From NCBI GenBank assembly GCA_027627225.1, contig JAPFQT010000035.1, forward strand, positions 62,001 through 126,000: a stretch of DNA of 64,000 bases, written 5' to 3'. This DNA comes from Congeria kusceri. Taxonomy: Eukaryota > Mollusca > Bivalvia > Myida > Dreissenidae. A program made the position numbers and the translations under genes. Shown here piece after piece: positions 23,287 through 36,712 of the stretch (position 1 is the first letter of the stretch; each line of letters opens with the position of its first letter). The notes beneath the pieces are model-generated. The model did no database searches and was not told where the DNA came from. It saw only the letters and a list, made by a program, of their open reading frames with translations.

Positions 23287-25999
23287 AGGTACACAATCTC
23301 TCCCTATAGTGACATATTGCATACAAGGACAATGGCAACCTGAATTATGGGACACAGCCTCAACGATAATGTAATTATTAATGGGAAATACATAATTTGA
23401 TAAGTTTTTAACTACAGTGGACTCCAGATAACTTGAACTTGTATCGAATTTCTCGTTTTATTGAATAATATTGTATTGCTATATATTCGTATATATTTAT
23501 GTTGTTTCGCTTAAATTAATGAGGGTTGAATTTTGGTCGAATTTTTTGATGGCTCAGAGTGTTGGTCCCAGTTCCGATTGTCACGCAAGTTATATTTGCT
23601 TGGCTCAAACACACCTAGGGTTGCTTCAAGACGTTTAATTTAATTTATTAGATGCGCTTGATTACTGTAAAAATTAACTATTGAGATGCGGCAATAAATT
23701 GATTTTACAGGTATCACAAACTTAAAATCAATAATGTGTATAAAATGTCATCATCATCATCGTCATCATCATCATCACATCGTCTCCCCTTCAACACACG
23801 CCCCATTATTATAACCCATTTTAATGTAAGAACTCCATGATGTGGCTATTACTTTAACCAACGAACATCAGTCATACACGCAAAAATTCTTTCACATGTG
23901 TACACTTTAAATTAAAGTAATTCTAACACACTACCATGCATACCAAAAGTATATCCTTCCTTTGACCTCTTCACCTAAGATTCTTAAGCAGGATATTGAC
24001 TAAGAAGCCTGGATAATGGATCCTGCATGTGACGTATAGATCTAGCAAACTTGCTTATTTAAGATTAAGAATGCATGTCCAAAATATACCGTAGTCCAGA
24101 CAAAATCTGACATACACATTCAAAAAGACATACCTCGAGCAACCAATATGAAAACTCATTAAGGGGAGATCACTTTTGAAGTTTTAGTTTAGACGTCTAA
24201 CATGAGTTCTATCCCTTGAATACGTAGATCCAAGTAATATGCACTAATATTTTACAATCACATTCAACTTAACTAATTAGAATGTACTAAAATGTTATGC
24301 TTATTGGATACAAGTACATAAAAATAAAGACACTTCATGAATTTTTGCAAAACTTGTACCCAAAGATAAATGACTGATGTAAACATTAAGAAATTCAGAA
24401 AATTATGACGTATGTATTAGCATACACAGTTTAAACACATGACTTCCACCGAATTCTACAAAAAAATCTTTACAAACTCTGCCTAATCATAAACAGGGTA
24501 TCATGGTTATTTTAAATGGTGCAATTAATGTGTTCTAGCTTTTGTGAACTACAAAATGTCATTAATGGCAATATGTAATTATGTTCTATTCTGCTTCATT
24601 AGGTTACAATCAGAATGACTCCTAAAGGATTTTGAACCAAATTTTAGCTCACCATATGATCATTCGATGGTGCGTTAGACTTCACTTCAAAAGTATCATG
24701 TTGTCTTTATACAAAACTGTGCAACTATTAGTTTTGATTGTTCATGTCTATAAATGTGATTTTGAATGAGTTCTTATTTAGCAAGAGGTACTAGCTCATA
24801 CTTCAGTGTAACTGCATTAAGTTCCATCTAGAACCACTATCAAACTGACATGAATGTAAGAATTTAAAATGGACATACGGGTACACAATCTGCGCAAGTT
24901 AAGTCAAGATCTGCAGAGAAATGGTCTACAAGGCAAATATTAGAAAATGACGACTTTGACTAACACAAAAATCATTAATTGGTGTATTAGTCTTATTTGA
25001 CCTATTGCATTTATCTTTAACATATGGTAGTTGGTAAAACTGGCACAAAAAGTCAACATTTTTTATTATGCATACAAGAAAATGTTTGACAGTCAATGGT
25101 CAACGCAGGAGAGGTTCTCTATACATTTAGCTTACCATTGTTTGTAAGGTATGCTTAACTGTTAATAGAAGTCAACATTCTGTCATCCATATAGTATGTT
25201 ACAGACATTTCTGAACAATTCTTACCTAATCTTGGATCAACAACCAGTAAGACTTGAAATTCAGTGTCTCCAGTCAGCACCCTGCCTGCCTGTCAGTGAC
25301 TCCCAGTGAGCTGATATGGTATGCACAAGGACCCCATGCACTGCATTCCTACTTTGTTGCTGTGTAGCTAAATATTAAAGTAACAAGCATTCTTCAACAA
25401 CAAATAAAACGCATGCAAGCTATTTAATAGCAAAGAGTGTGTAAATACATGTAAACAGTTTACCTAAGGTTAAGTGCGATTAAGTAATGACAAGTTTGTA
25501 ATATTAAGTTTGGAGGGAATAAAATACATAGAGGCCAATTACTCTAGAAATACAGAAGAAAGCTTCAATCTTTGTTATGTCCTCTTCAGTGCAAAGACCT
25601 CGTTTCAATTATGTTTCAAGCTACATACAAATGGGAAAGTGCAGATAGCCTAATGCAAAATCTAACAGTCTTCCACGTTTTCAACAACATTAAGAGAAAA
25701 ATGTGAAATAATTAAAATGTGGCACCTACCTAGTGTATTTAACACATTCTGAGTGAGACACCAATACCAGGACACTCCTTACTGCCTAGTGGCTGTGCAG
25801 GCCTGCAGGTTCCATACCTATTTGTAGAATAAATGTGAGTAGTTATACAAACAACCATAAGAAACCAAATTGTAACAACACACTACCTTATAACGTTATA
25901 TTGCCAGGCAAATTATGCAGTTACTCAGTCATGGTGAGGAAATGGTTGTGGTATCCAGCTATAGCTTGGGAACTCAATTCATTAGGTCAGTATTCTGAC
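23287..25999. other. Non-coding stretch
   Basis: A (TCA)n tract lies at about 23748-23778. No credible gene: open frames are short and without family resemblance. Confidence 0.5.
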
Positions 26000-26600
26000 A
26001 CCTCATCTTTCTTAAAGTCACTAAGCACTGGTTCTACTTAAGAATGCAACTTGAATGGTTCTTAGTAAGCCACAGCTATCAATACAACCAAGTCACAAAA
26101 TAAATACCTTCAAGCACGATTTAAAACAACATTGACATCTCAGAATTGTTTTACAATGAAGACTCCTGATGAGATCTTTTTTTCACCTTGTGACATCAAG
26201 AAAATTATTAAATGTTCAATTTAATAGAACGGTTTCAAACAGAAATATTTAACATACAATACCATAATCAACAAGTCTTCACAGTGTTGTTCTGTCATCA
26301 GTGTTTCACCAGCGCTGGGAGCTGGATGTGCAGAAACTGCATGAAGCACTTTCTAACATGCAGTCTCAAACCCTCGACCACATGTGCACTGCAGTCACAT
26401 TCAGTATGTGCATCCACATTGTTCAGACCTCTCCATCTAATTATAGACATTACATACATGCCAAAAACCTAAGCATAATCCAATTCACTATTCAGTATCA
26501 AATGAATTCTCGGCAATGTAGCGGATATTTCCCACAGACAACAAGAACTGGTTCTACCCAGGTAACAAACTCAAGAATGTTTTACTAAGCTATCATCACC
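26000..26600. repeat. SINE core-motif fragments
   Basis: 'gtcactaagcactggttct' (about 26018) and 'agacaacaagaactggttct' + 'acccaggtaac' (about 26535) repeat the core seen in the 20950-21590 array. The overlapping 86- and 95-codon frames between them have no recognisable domain. Confidence 0.5.
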
Positions 26601-27314
26601 AGATCCTGTGAGATGATGGTCTGTGTCAGGAACAATCCTCCACACACATAGGACTAGATTAAACAAGGCATAAATATTCCTGGTCATAGCTTATTCTAGT
26701 TCAAGCCTAATTAAGACATTTTCAAAGACCACTCTCTAAGACTCTTATAAGGGTAAAATATTATTTTTATAAGTTCTTATTATTATTTCAAAACACTGAT
26801 TTAAAGGCTACAGACCACTTTCTAAAATATTCCACACATGAAGGTTCTAAGGAAAACTTTTAGAAAGGGGTAGAAAATAAGAATAATGCCAAGTGGAACC
26901 ATTTTGAGATTGTGGCGATTTCCTGACGTATTAGTACCGAAAGTCACAATCAGGTATCACTTTTGACACAGCTTGTTTGAATATCCAATATATAAATATG
27001 GGCAATCAAATAGAACACCTTATTAATTTCTTGCTATAAGTGGATTGGACGAAGTTGTATGTTCACTAAATACTAACAATTAACTCATTCACCAATTTTT
27101 ATGAATAGATAAACGAATAGACATGACACAAACCAAAACAAACAATAAAATACTGTAAAATCGTTTAATTTCACAGGTGTCTAAATTTCATGCATTTTTG
27201 AAGTATGGTTAATTCTCAAACTCACACTTTTTTGTACATTTTTTAATATTCCTGCAAAAGAAAAATCATATTATTTTCTTTTTTTTTTCAATTTTTGACT
27301 TAAGAAATAATTAT
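26601..27314. other. Non-coding stretch
   Basis: No gene or repeat recognised. Confidence 0.4.
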
Positions 27315-28500
27315 CAATTTATAGTTGTTTATCGGCCAATAAACAACGATTTGGAGTTTGATGCAAAGGAATTAAACCACAAGGGCATTATGCGAGTTGT
27401 TTAATAGCCACACATGAGAACGACAAAGAGTTGTTTATCGGTCTATAAACAATGACAATGCGAAAATTACTTCGATTCTAACATGATTTGACATACAGTT
27501 GAACCTTGTCATCTCGACCTCGGTTCAGTCGAATTTCCGATTTCGTCGAAGTAGAAACAAATTCCCGATTGTCCATCGTCTTATTTCATATAAAATATTG
27601 TTGTTTATCTCAAAGTTTTAACTCGAAATATCGTATAAGTTAAAGTGAATTTCATTCCCTAGCTGTATTTTCACATATATTATTGCGTGTTTATCACGAA
27701 GAGTCATCACGTTCTGCAGCTTAAACCCGATAATAGCCTAATGACAGATCCCTGTCAAAGTTGTTCACACATTGCATACATGTTAGCCCGTGTTCGCTAA
27801 AAGTCTTTGATCTGGGTTGCGTGCGCTTTAATTTCACTATTTGTTAATTGATGGCGACATCGCTGGAAGCATTGGCGGAACAGTCAGAAGATTCCTCGAG
27901 CAGCTGCTAGGTAGCGAAGATATGATCAACAGAAAAAAACTTTCTGTTCAACACACTCTCCAAACAGAAAGACATAACTTTGTAAATAAAAAGTGACTTT
28001 CTCGTTATGTGTGCTATGTTATTTGTGCTATAATTCATATGGTTGTTTGTCATGCTTTGATGTGTATGTTTAACTTGTTATGTTTTGTGCTGAAATGTAA
28101 ATTGCATTTGTTATATTTATAAATGTAATAATAAAATAAAATACTAAAATAGTACCGGTAATTTTAATAATATCATCTTCATTATAATGACAACCATAAC
28201 ATAAGCATCGATAAACAGTTAAATGTAACCCAATGCTACTTTCACAACGTTCGAGTTCAGATAAGTCAAACTACGGATATCTCGAAGTCGCTATTGCATT
28301 CCCGTCAACTTCTAGATAACAAGGTTCAGCTGTATGTTTTTGCAATTGTAATTGGAACTTCTTTTTACCCTGCTCTGCTCAGAATTGGGACTTCTTTTTG
28401 CATCGTTTATTGGGTAGTTCAACAATGATAATTTTGTTCTTTGCCCGAAAAATTAGCGATTATCATGTTAGAATACACTTTCTATCATAACAACATTTAG
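27315..28500 (-). mobile_element. Foldback MITE split by a nested TA-inserting element
   Basis: Reverse-complemented, 28335-28500 gives the element's left part ('caaagaacaaaatta', 'actacccaataaac', 'gttccaattacaattgc'). 27315-27493 gives its inverted-repeat part ('tgtttatagaccgataaac'). The two halves join at a TA dinucleotide, and the intact copy at 8486-8820 shows the same junction with no insert. Confidence 0.75.
27496..28332. mobile_element. 837-bp DNA element with CAG...CTG termini and TA target duplication
   Basis: The terminal inverted repeats are CAGTTGAACCTTGTCATCTC on the left and, on the right, TCTAGATAACAAGGTTCAGC + TG, which is its near reverse complement. It is flanked on both sides by TA. 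Termini beginning CAGT and TA target sites fit the Tc1/mariner-pogo superfamily (established for that group; assignment here is inference). There is no transposase frame, so it is non-autonomous. Confidence 0.8.
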
Positions 28501-28659
28501 GTTTATGTCACTTTATCAAAGGCCCCCCTTGTTATATACTCAAACTGCAAGAAACATTTGTCCTCTAAAATAAACTATATGCCTGTTGGCAAAATGTCGA
28601 GCCCATTGTCAATAAAGCAACTTGTATCGTAGTTATTTAACATCTCATTTTCTAACAAG

Positions 28660-29000
28660 CAGATGTCCTTTGACAGCTAGGCGTGACCTTGACGCTAGGA
28701 AAACAGGTCTTGCATGCAACATGCCATCTCCACATGGTGACCATTTTCGGTAACTTATTTTAAAATTGCCTGATGAATGATAAAGTAACAGTCCGGACAA
28801 GCTGTATTACGCCCATGTTTGACCTTTGACCTTTAAGTGTGACCTTGACCTTTGAGCTAGGGACACAGGTCTTGCGCGTGAGACGCCATCTCCACATGGT
28901 GAACATTTGTGGCAAGTTATTTTAAAATTGCCTGATGAATGAGGAAGTTACAGTCCTGACAAGATCGGACGGACGGACGCACTCAATTACGCACATACAC
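28660..29000. repeat. gaccttgacc-type repeat, two units
   Basis: Two units share 'gtgaccttgac', 'acaggtcttgc', 'gccatctccacatggtga' and 'attttaaaattgcctgatga'. They are related in style to the 155-bp tandem repeat at 48045-49150. Confidence 0.65.
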
Positions 29001-29562
29001 TGAACTGCCATTGTGTCAACTAAGTCGAGCTGACCGCAGGCGGGCTCAACAAAAAACAGTATATTAACATAGTGTCTTAAAGATTGGATCGCAAAGTCAG
29101 CGCAAACTTGACCACGGTGAAATAAAAGTATTTTACAGCTAACGTTTTATACACATCTACAAGTACACCTATGTATCCTTAGGAATGAAAAATATTGAAT
29201 TTACCTTAAGTTCGCAATAAATCTATGATAATATAATGACGGACACAGGGCTATAAAAAAATACTTACTTCTGCGACATGTCGTGTCAAACCTGCATGTG
29301 CAATCAAATTTTGTTGTTTCATATAATAAGAATAATTTTAAAAATTTGAATTGAGAGTTACCTTTTGTTTCATACTTTACAGGCTAACTCATTTTTAGTA
29401 TATGCTACTTTAACTGCATGTAATTAAAGGGACTTGTTCACAGATTTTCACAATTTTTGAAGTATGCAATTAAATGTCTTAACTTGACAGATTTAAGCAT
29501 CGGAATTAAAAAGCTCAAGTATAATGACAAGAAAAGTATTTAGAAAAAAGAAAGAAAAGAAA

Positions 29563-29735
29563 AACAAGAGAGCCATAAGGCCTAGGTCGCTCACCTGAGG
29601 GGCTAAGGAACTACTGTTCTGAGCAAGTTTTATGATGATTCGGCTAAAAATATAACCTCTAGAGTGTTCACAAGCTTTTTTTCGCAATTTTGCTTGTGAC
29701 CTAGTTTTTGACCTCACACAGGCTGTCAACCAAGT
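29563..29735. repeat. First fragment of the 140-bp repeat element (left terminus)
   Basis: Opens with 'aacaagagagccataagg' and the terminal motif GCTCACCTGAG, then about one internal unit. Confidence 0.75.
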
Positions 29736-30100
29736 TGTACAGAAAATATAGGAACAATATAGGAATATTGTTACCTAAAATATAGGACCTTTTGACGATT
29801 TTGTGGACAAAATATAGGAATTTTATGGTAAAAATACTTCATTCAAATGAAAATATGGGATCATATTCTAGCCTGATAAGTCTTTCAGCTCGCGTTTTAA
29901 TGAGCAAATTATTTGCTAAACATTTTCATGCTCATCAATTGGCAACTGAGACACGTATGCTATGACCTAACAATAATCTGAGTATTTAAGTTTGATGCGA
30001 GCGAAGCAAGCCAGAAAAAAATCTACATATAGGTTCTTGATAAACTGTTCATGGACCAATTTCAGGCGTGTGACTGACCAAATTTCGCAAAAATATAGGA
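29736..30100. repeat. Insert rich in aaaatatagga motifs
   Basis: 'aaaatatagga' recurs about five times (29744-29818, 30090). The 140-bp repeat stops at the left edge and resumes at the right edge, so this looks like an insertion or a separate repeat within the array. Confidence 0.5.
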
Positions 30101-32338
30101 AAACATTGACCAGTTTCGAACGTGTCCCAGATATCATTTGGACAAATGTTCTTAGCATGTTTCACGACGACTGGGCTATAAATGTGGCATCTAGAGTATT
30201 CACATGCTATTTTTTCATTTTGTCATGGTGACCTAGTTTTTGACCTGACATGAGCTAGTTTCAAACTCGTCCGTGAAATCATTTAACAAGTTTCAAGAAT
30301 ATTGTGACTTCTAGAGTGTTCACAAGCATTCTCTTCAATTTGCCCTAGTCCTAGTAAACTCGTCCAAGATATTATAGAAACAAATGTTCTGAGCGAGTTT
30401 CAAGAAAATTGGGTAAACAATATGACATCAAGAGTGTTCAAAAGCTTTTTATTCAATTTGACCTAGTGATCTAGTTTTTGACTCCACTTGACCCAGTTTG
30501 GAACTCGTCTGAGATATAATTAGAACAAATATTCTGTGCAAGTTTCATAAAGAGTGGGCAATAAATGTGGCTTCTTGAGTGTTCACAAGCTTTTTAAAGT
30601 TTTCAATATAGCCATATAAAGAAAACTGCCTGGCCCCCTGGTGGCGATGTTTTTCAATGAAGCGGAACCATTTTTGAACTTGGCTGAGATATCATAAGAA
30701 CAAATGTTCTGAGCAAGTTTCATGATGATTGGGCAAAAGATGTGACTCTTACAGTGTTCACAATCTTTTTCTAAAGCCATATAAGAAAAACTGCTCATCC
30801 CCCTGGCGGCTATGTTTTTCAACAGAGAGGAACCATTTTTGAACTAGGCCGTGATATCATAACAAGATTGCCATAAGGCCCTAGGTCGCTCACCTGAGAG
30901 GCTAAGGAACTACTGTTCTGAGCAAGTTTCATGAAGATTTGGCAAAAAATGTGACCTCTAGAGTGTTCACAAGCTCCTTTTTCAATTTGGCCTGGTGACC
31001 TAGCTTTTGACCCCATGTGACCTGGTTTCGAATGTGTCTCAGATATCATTTGGACAAATGTTCTGAGCAAGTTTCATGATGATTGGCTTATAAATGTGGT
31101 ATCTAGAGTATTCCCAAGCTTTTTCTTAAATTTGCCCTGGTGACCTAGTTTGACCAGTCATGAGCTAGTTTCAAACTCGTCCGAGATATCATTGAAACAA
31201 ATGTTCTGAGCAAGTTTCAAGAATATTGGGCAAAAAATGTCACTTTTTGAGTGTTTCCAAGCTTTTTTTTCAATTTGCCCTTGTGATCTACTTTTTGAAC
31301 TCATCTCAGGTATCATTGGGACAAATGTTCTGAGCAAGTTTCTTGATGATTGGGCTACAAATGAGGCCTCTAGAGTGTTCACAAGCTTTTTCTTCAATAT
31401 GGCCTGGTGATCTATTTTTGACCCCACGTGACCCAGTTGCGTACTCAACTATTATTGAAACAAATGTTCTGAGCGAGTTTCAAGAAGATTGGGTAAAAAA
31501 TATGATTTCAAGAGTGTTCACAAGCTTTTTAATCCATTTGACCTAGTGACCTAGTTTTTGACCCCACATGACCCAGTTTCAAACTTGTCCGAGATATCAT
31601 TAGAGCAAATGTTCTGGGCAAGTTTCATGAAGATGTACAATAAAAATGTGGCCTCTAGAGTTTTCACAAGCTTTTTAAAGTTTTCAATATAGCCATATAA
31701 GGAAAACTGCCCCATCCCCTGGGGGCCATGTTTTTCAACGGAGCGGAACCATTTTAGAACTCGGCTAAGTTATCATCAGAACATATGTTCTGAGCAACAT
31801 TCATGTTGATTGGGCAAAAATGTGACTTCTAGAGTGTTCACAAGCTTTTTCTTTAATTTGACCTAGTGACCTAGTTTTCGGCCGAGATATCATTGGGACA
31901 AATGTTGTGACCAAGTTTCATGAAGATTGGCCAATAAATGTGGCCTCTAGAGTGTTCACAAGGTAAATGTTAACGACGCACAACAAGACGCACAAAAGGC
32001 GATCACAAAGCTCACCATGAGCATGTTGTGCTCAGGTGAGATAAAAACAAATGATCAGAGCAAGATTCATGTTGATTGGGCAAAAAATGTGACTTCTAGA
32101 GTGTTCACAAGCTTTTTTTTTTAATTGACCTAGTGACCTAGTTTTGGAAACTACATGACCCAGTTTCGAACTCGTCCGAGATATCATTGGGACAAATGTT
32201 CTGAGCAAGTTTCATGAAGATTGGGCAATAAATTTGGCCTCTAGAATGTTCACAAGGTTAATATTTACGATGAACGATTCACGACTGACAAAAGGCGATC
32301 ACAAAAGTTCACCATGAGCATGTTGTGCTCAGGTGAGC
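30101..32338. repeat. Tandem array of about 140-bp units, blocks 1-2
   Basis: The unit order is 'gtgacctagtttttgaccc', 'gacccagtttcgaactcg', 'gagatatcattgggacaaa', 'tgttctgagcaagtttcatg', 'gattgggcaa' and 'tctagagtgttcacaagc'. Some units instead contain a segment with 'ccatataaggaaaactgcc' and 'cagccatgtttttcaa'. A left terminus recurs inside at about 30861 and right termini occur at about 32022-32043 and 32320-32341 (CTCAGGTGAG), so several elements are nested or abutted. Open frames up to 96 codons on both strands are shadows of the repeat. Confidence 0.9.
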
Positions 32339-32345
32339 TAAAAAA

Positions 32346-32419
32346 TTGGTCCCATCGGGGTTCAAACCCGGGACCTCCGGATTAAAAGGCTATCACCTTG
32401 ACCACTCGGCCAGTCCGAC
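32346..32419 (-). tRNA. tRNA-like pseudogene
   Basis: Minus strand: 'gactggccgagtggtcaagg' (A box), 'agccttttaatccggagg' and a good T arm/B box ('gggtttgaacccc'). The anticodon stem does not pair cleanly and the acceptor arms do not match, so no anticodon can be assigned with confidence. It abuts the right terminus of the preceding repeat element. Probably a pseudo-tRNA or an isolated SINE head. Confidence 0.5.
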
Positions 32420-32840
32420 TTGCATTATTTACTTCATGTAAGTGTTCCACGTGTGGTCAACAATTTCAACGAAATTAACAGAAACACTCCTATTTATTCC
32501 ATCGTTTAAACTAAAACGGTTTTTACAGTGTATTTCTAGGTCCATAGTGTTATTTTGCTCCTTTGCATACACTGTTCTATTATTTTTGGAATCAGTGACA
32601 AAAAGTTGAACAATTGTCAATTCGTCAATCTGTGAACAGGTCCCTTTAAGGTAATCATTATCTGAATATTAATACCTTGTCAGAGAACAATATAGCAGTA
32701 ATCACATATGTGTTTTCAATGTTTATAAATAAAATCAAAGACAAAGGTGAAATAATCAAACTTTTATTCACACTCAGAATATATGGTTTGTGACTTGTCT
32801 GATAAAATGTTTTTATTTTAGATAACAGATAACAAATATT
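32420..32840. other. Unique spacer between repeat blocks
   Basis: No gene recognised. Confidence 0.4.
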
Positions 32841-35800
32841 AACAAGAGAGCCACAAGGCCCTAGGTCGCTCACCTGAGGGTCTAAGGAACAAAACTGTTG
32901 TGAGCAAGTTTCATGAAGATTCGGCTAAAAATTTGGCCTCTAGTGTTCACAAGCTTTTTTTTCAATTTGACCTGGTGACCTAGCTTGTAATCCCCATGTC
33001 ATCTGGTTTCGAAATTGTTGCAGATATCATTGCGACAAATGTTCTAAGCAAGTTTTGTGATGATTGGCCTATAAATGTGGCCTCTAGAGTGTTCACAAGC
33101 TTTTTCTTTAATTTGCCCTGGTGACCTAATTTTTTACCCCACATGACCCAGTTTCGAACTCATCCGAGATAACATTCAAATAAATGTTATAAGCAAGTTT
33201 CAAGAAGATTGGGCAAACAATTGACTTCTAGTGTTCACAAGTTTTTTCTTCAATTTGCCCTCATGATCTAGTTTTCGACCCCACGTGACCCAGTTTTGAA
33301 CCCATATGAGATATCATTGGGAAAAATGTTCTAAGCAAGTTCCATGATGATTGGGCTATTAATGTGGTCTAAAGAGTGTTCACAAACTTTTTTCCTCAAT
33401 TGGGCCTGGGGACCTACTTTTTAACCCCACCTGACCCAGTTTCAAACTTATCTGAGATATCATCCTGGAGTCCTGGTTTTTGACCCTAGGTGAACCAGTT
33501 TCAAACTTGTTTGAGATATTATTCAAACAAATGTTCTGAGTAAGTTTAAAGATTGGGGTAAAAAATATGACTTTTAGGGTGTTCACAAGATTTTTATTTA
33601 ATATGACCTAGTGATCTAGTTTTTAACCCCACATGACCAAGTTTCAAACTTGTTCGAGATATTATTAGAACTAATGTTCTGGGCAGGTTTCGTGAAGATT
33701 GGGCAATAAATGTGGCCTCTAGAGTGTCCACAAGCTTTTTAAAGTTTTCAATATAGCCATATAAAGAAAACTGCCCCGTTCCCTGGCAGCCGTTTATTTT
33801 CAACGTAGCAAAACCATTCTCGAAATCAGCCGAGATATCATAATAACAAATGTTCTGAGCAAGGTTCATGTTGATTGGGCAAAAAATGTGACTTTTGGTG
33901 CGTTCACAATCTTTTTTAATAGCCATATAAGGAAAACTGCCCCGCCCCCTGGCAGCCATGTTTTTCAATGGAGCAAACCAATTTTCGAATTCTGCCTAGA
34001 TATCATAAGAACAAATGTTCTGAGCAATTTTCATGTTGATTGGGCTAAAAATGTGACTTCTAGAGTGTTCACAAGCTTTTTCTTCAATTTGACCTTATAA
34101 CCTAGTTTTTGACCCCATATAACCCAGTTTCGAACTCGTTCGAGATATCATTGGGACAAATGTTCTGGGCAAGTTTCAAGAAGATTGGGCGATAAATGTG
34201 GCCCTTAGAGTGTTCACAACTTTTTAATTTTCAATATAGCTAGCGATATAAGGAAAACTGCCCTGCCCCATGGCAGCCATGTTTTTTAAACAGAGAGGAA
34301 CCATTTTCGAACTCGCCTGAGATATCAAAAGAACAAATGTTCTGAGCAAGTTTCATGTTGATTTGGCAAAAAATGTGACTTTTAGAGTGTTCACAAGATT
34401 TTTCTATAGCCAAATAAAGAAAACTGCTCCGCCCTCTGTCGGCCATGTTTTTCAACAAAGCGGAACCAATTTCGAATTTGGCCTAGATATCATAAGAACA
34501 AATGTTCTGAGCAAGTTTCATGTTCATTGGGCTAAAAAATTTGACTTCTTGATGTGTTCACAAGATTTTTCTTCAATTTCACCTAGTGACCTAGTTTTTG
34601 ACCCCACATGACCCAGTTTGGAACTCGTTCGAGATATTATTGGGACAAATGTTCTGGGCAAGTTTCATGAAGATTGGGCAATAAATGTGGCCTCTAGAGT
34701 GTTCACAAGCTTGTCAAAGTTTTCAATGGAGCCATACAAGGAAAACTGCCCCGCCCTATGGCAGCCATGTTTTTCAACGGAGTGGAACTATTTTTGAACT
34801 CGGCTGAGATATCATAAGAACAAATGTTCTGAGCAAGTTTCATATTGATTGGGCAAAATATGTGACTTTTGGAGCGTTCACAAGCTTTTTCTATAGCCAT
34901 TAAAGGAAAACTGCCCCGCCCCCTGGCAGCCATGTTTTTCAATGAAGCGGAACTATTTTCGAATTAGGCCTAGATATCACAAGAACAAATGTTCTGAGTA
35001 ACTTTCATGTTCATTGGGCTAAACAATGTGACTTCTAGAGTGTTCACAAGCTTTCTTTTCAAGTTGACCTATTGACCTAGTTTTTGACCCCACATGACCC
35101 AGTTTCGAACTCGTTTGAGATATCATAGGGACAAATGTTCTTGGCAAGTTTAAAGAAGATTGGGCAATAAATGTGGCCAATAGAGTGTTCAAAAGTTTTT
35201 TAATTTTAAATATAGCTAGCTATTTAAGGAAAACTGCCCCGCCCCGCGGCAGCCATGTTTTTTAAACAGAGTGGAACCATTTTCGAACTCGGCTAAGATA
35301 TCAAAAGAACAAATGGTCTGAGCAAGTTACATGTTGATTGGGCAAAAAATGTGACTTCTAGAGTGTTCACAAGCTTTTTCTAAAGCCATATAAGAAAAAC
35401 TGCCCCGCCCCCTGGCAGCCATGTTTTTCAATGGAACGGAACCATTGTCCAACTCGGCCGAGATATCATAAGAACAAATATTCTGAGAAAGTTTCGTGAA
35501 GATTGGTTAAAAAATTTCACTTCTAGAGTGTTCACAAGCTTTTTCTATAGCCATATAAGGAAAACTGCCCCACCCCCTGGCAGCCAAGTTTTTCAAAGGA
35601 CCGGAGCCATTTTCGAACTCGGCCAAGATATCATTAAAACAAATTTTCTGAGCAGGTTTTCATGTTCAATGAGCAAAAAATATGTGTTCACAAACTTGTT
35701 CTTCAATTTGACCTAGTGACCTAGTTTCTGACCCCACATGACCCAGTCCGAACCTTGGCTACAATATCATTGGGACAAATGTTCTTGGCAAGTTTCATGA

Positions 35801-35893
35801 AGATTGGCCAATCAATGTGGCCTCTAGGTAAATGTTGACGACGTACGACGCATGACAAACAAAAGGCAATCACAAAAGCCCACCATGAGCTAA
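32841..35893. repeat. Tandem array of about 140-bp units, block 3, with collapsed right end
   Basis: Starts with 'aacaagagagccacaagg' and GCTCACCTGAG. It runs through roughly 20 units alternating the two subtypes and ends at 'gcccaccatgagctaaaaat'. Compared with the intact end at 32310-32345, the stretch between two 'gagc' copies is missing, which removed most of the right inverted repeat. Confidence 0.9.
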
Positions 35894-36712
35894 AAATAAC
35901 AATAGAACAATAATCACATAATGACGTCAACAATGCATATTACGTAAATAATTTATGTAAGATAAACATACATCATTTATGTAGAACAGAAAATTCATAG
36001 GAAAAGAAATGTACAAACACGCATAAAACATGAGAAAAGGCAATATACAATGAATATAATATATTAATAGGAACCATATAGCTAATACCAGTTAATATTT
36101 TAGTAGTAAAGTTTTCACTAAATTCACGATCACAATGAAAACGCGGAAATTAACAACACTAATATATAAGCAAAGGGCCATCTTTTAAGCTGTCAAATCA
36201 CTGCAAAATTTCTCAGCTTTTCTTAATTTTTAATAGTTCAAATACAAGTATTTATACAACAATACAGTGTCATGTTTTCAAGTAATTGATCAAATAAATT
36301 TCTAACATGGATGTAGAAATGACAGTCAGTCTAAAAATAGCAAGTGTCATGTATATTTATGTACAAACATTAACTTCTAAACGAAAATTGTTTTTGTCAT
36401 TTTGGCATACAGTATATGTTAACTTGTTAAGTTATGTAAAATGCAATCGCAATTATGTAAGACACAGACGGTAGAATATAATGAATACAATGTCCAAAAA
36501 TACACTGTCATTTTAAGATAAAAATATTGTTTATACAAACATATTGTAGATTCTAAACCAGAATTGTGTTTTGAAACATAACACAATACACAATACATAA
36601 ATTTGAAACATAATACATTACACAATACATAAGTTTCAATATAAATACATAAGGTCATTTGAAGATAACCATATTTGTTATTATACAAATGTCTGATATA
36701 TGTAAAAGTAAG
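35894..36712. other. 3' flank / probable 3' UTR of the TRIM-like gene
   Basis: AT-rich sequence downstream of the minus-strand stop. A 32-bp direct repeat ('gaaacataa...acaatacata') lies at 36573-36636. Several AATAAA-like strings exist; none can be singled out as the polyadenylation signal. Confidence 0.4.

Noticed and set aside
33594..33968. 124-codon frame and many similar frames on both strands at 29.5-35.9 kb
   Set aside because: They are shadows of the 140-bp tandem repeat.
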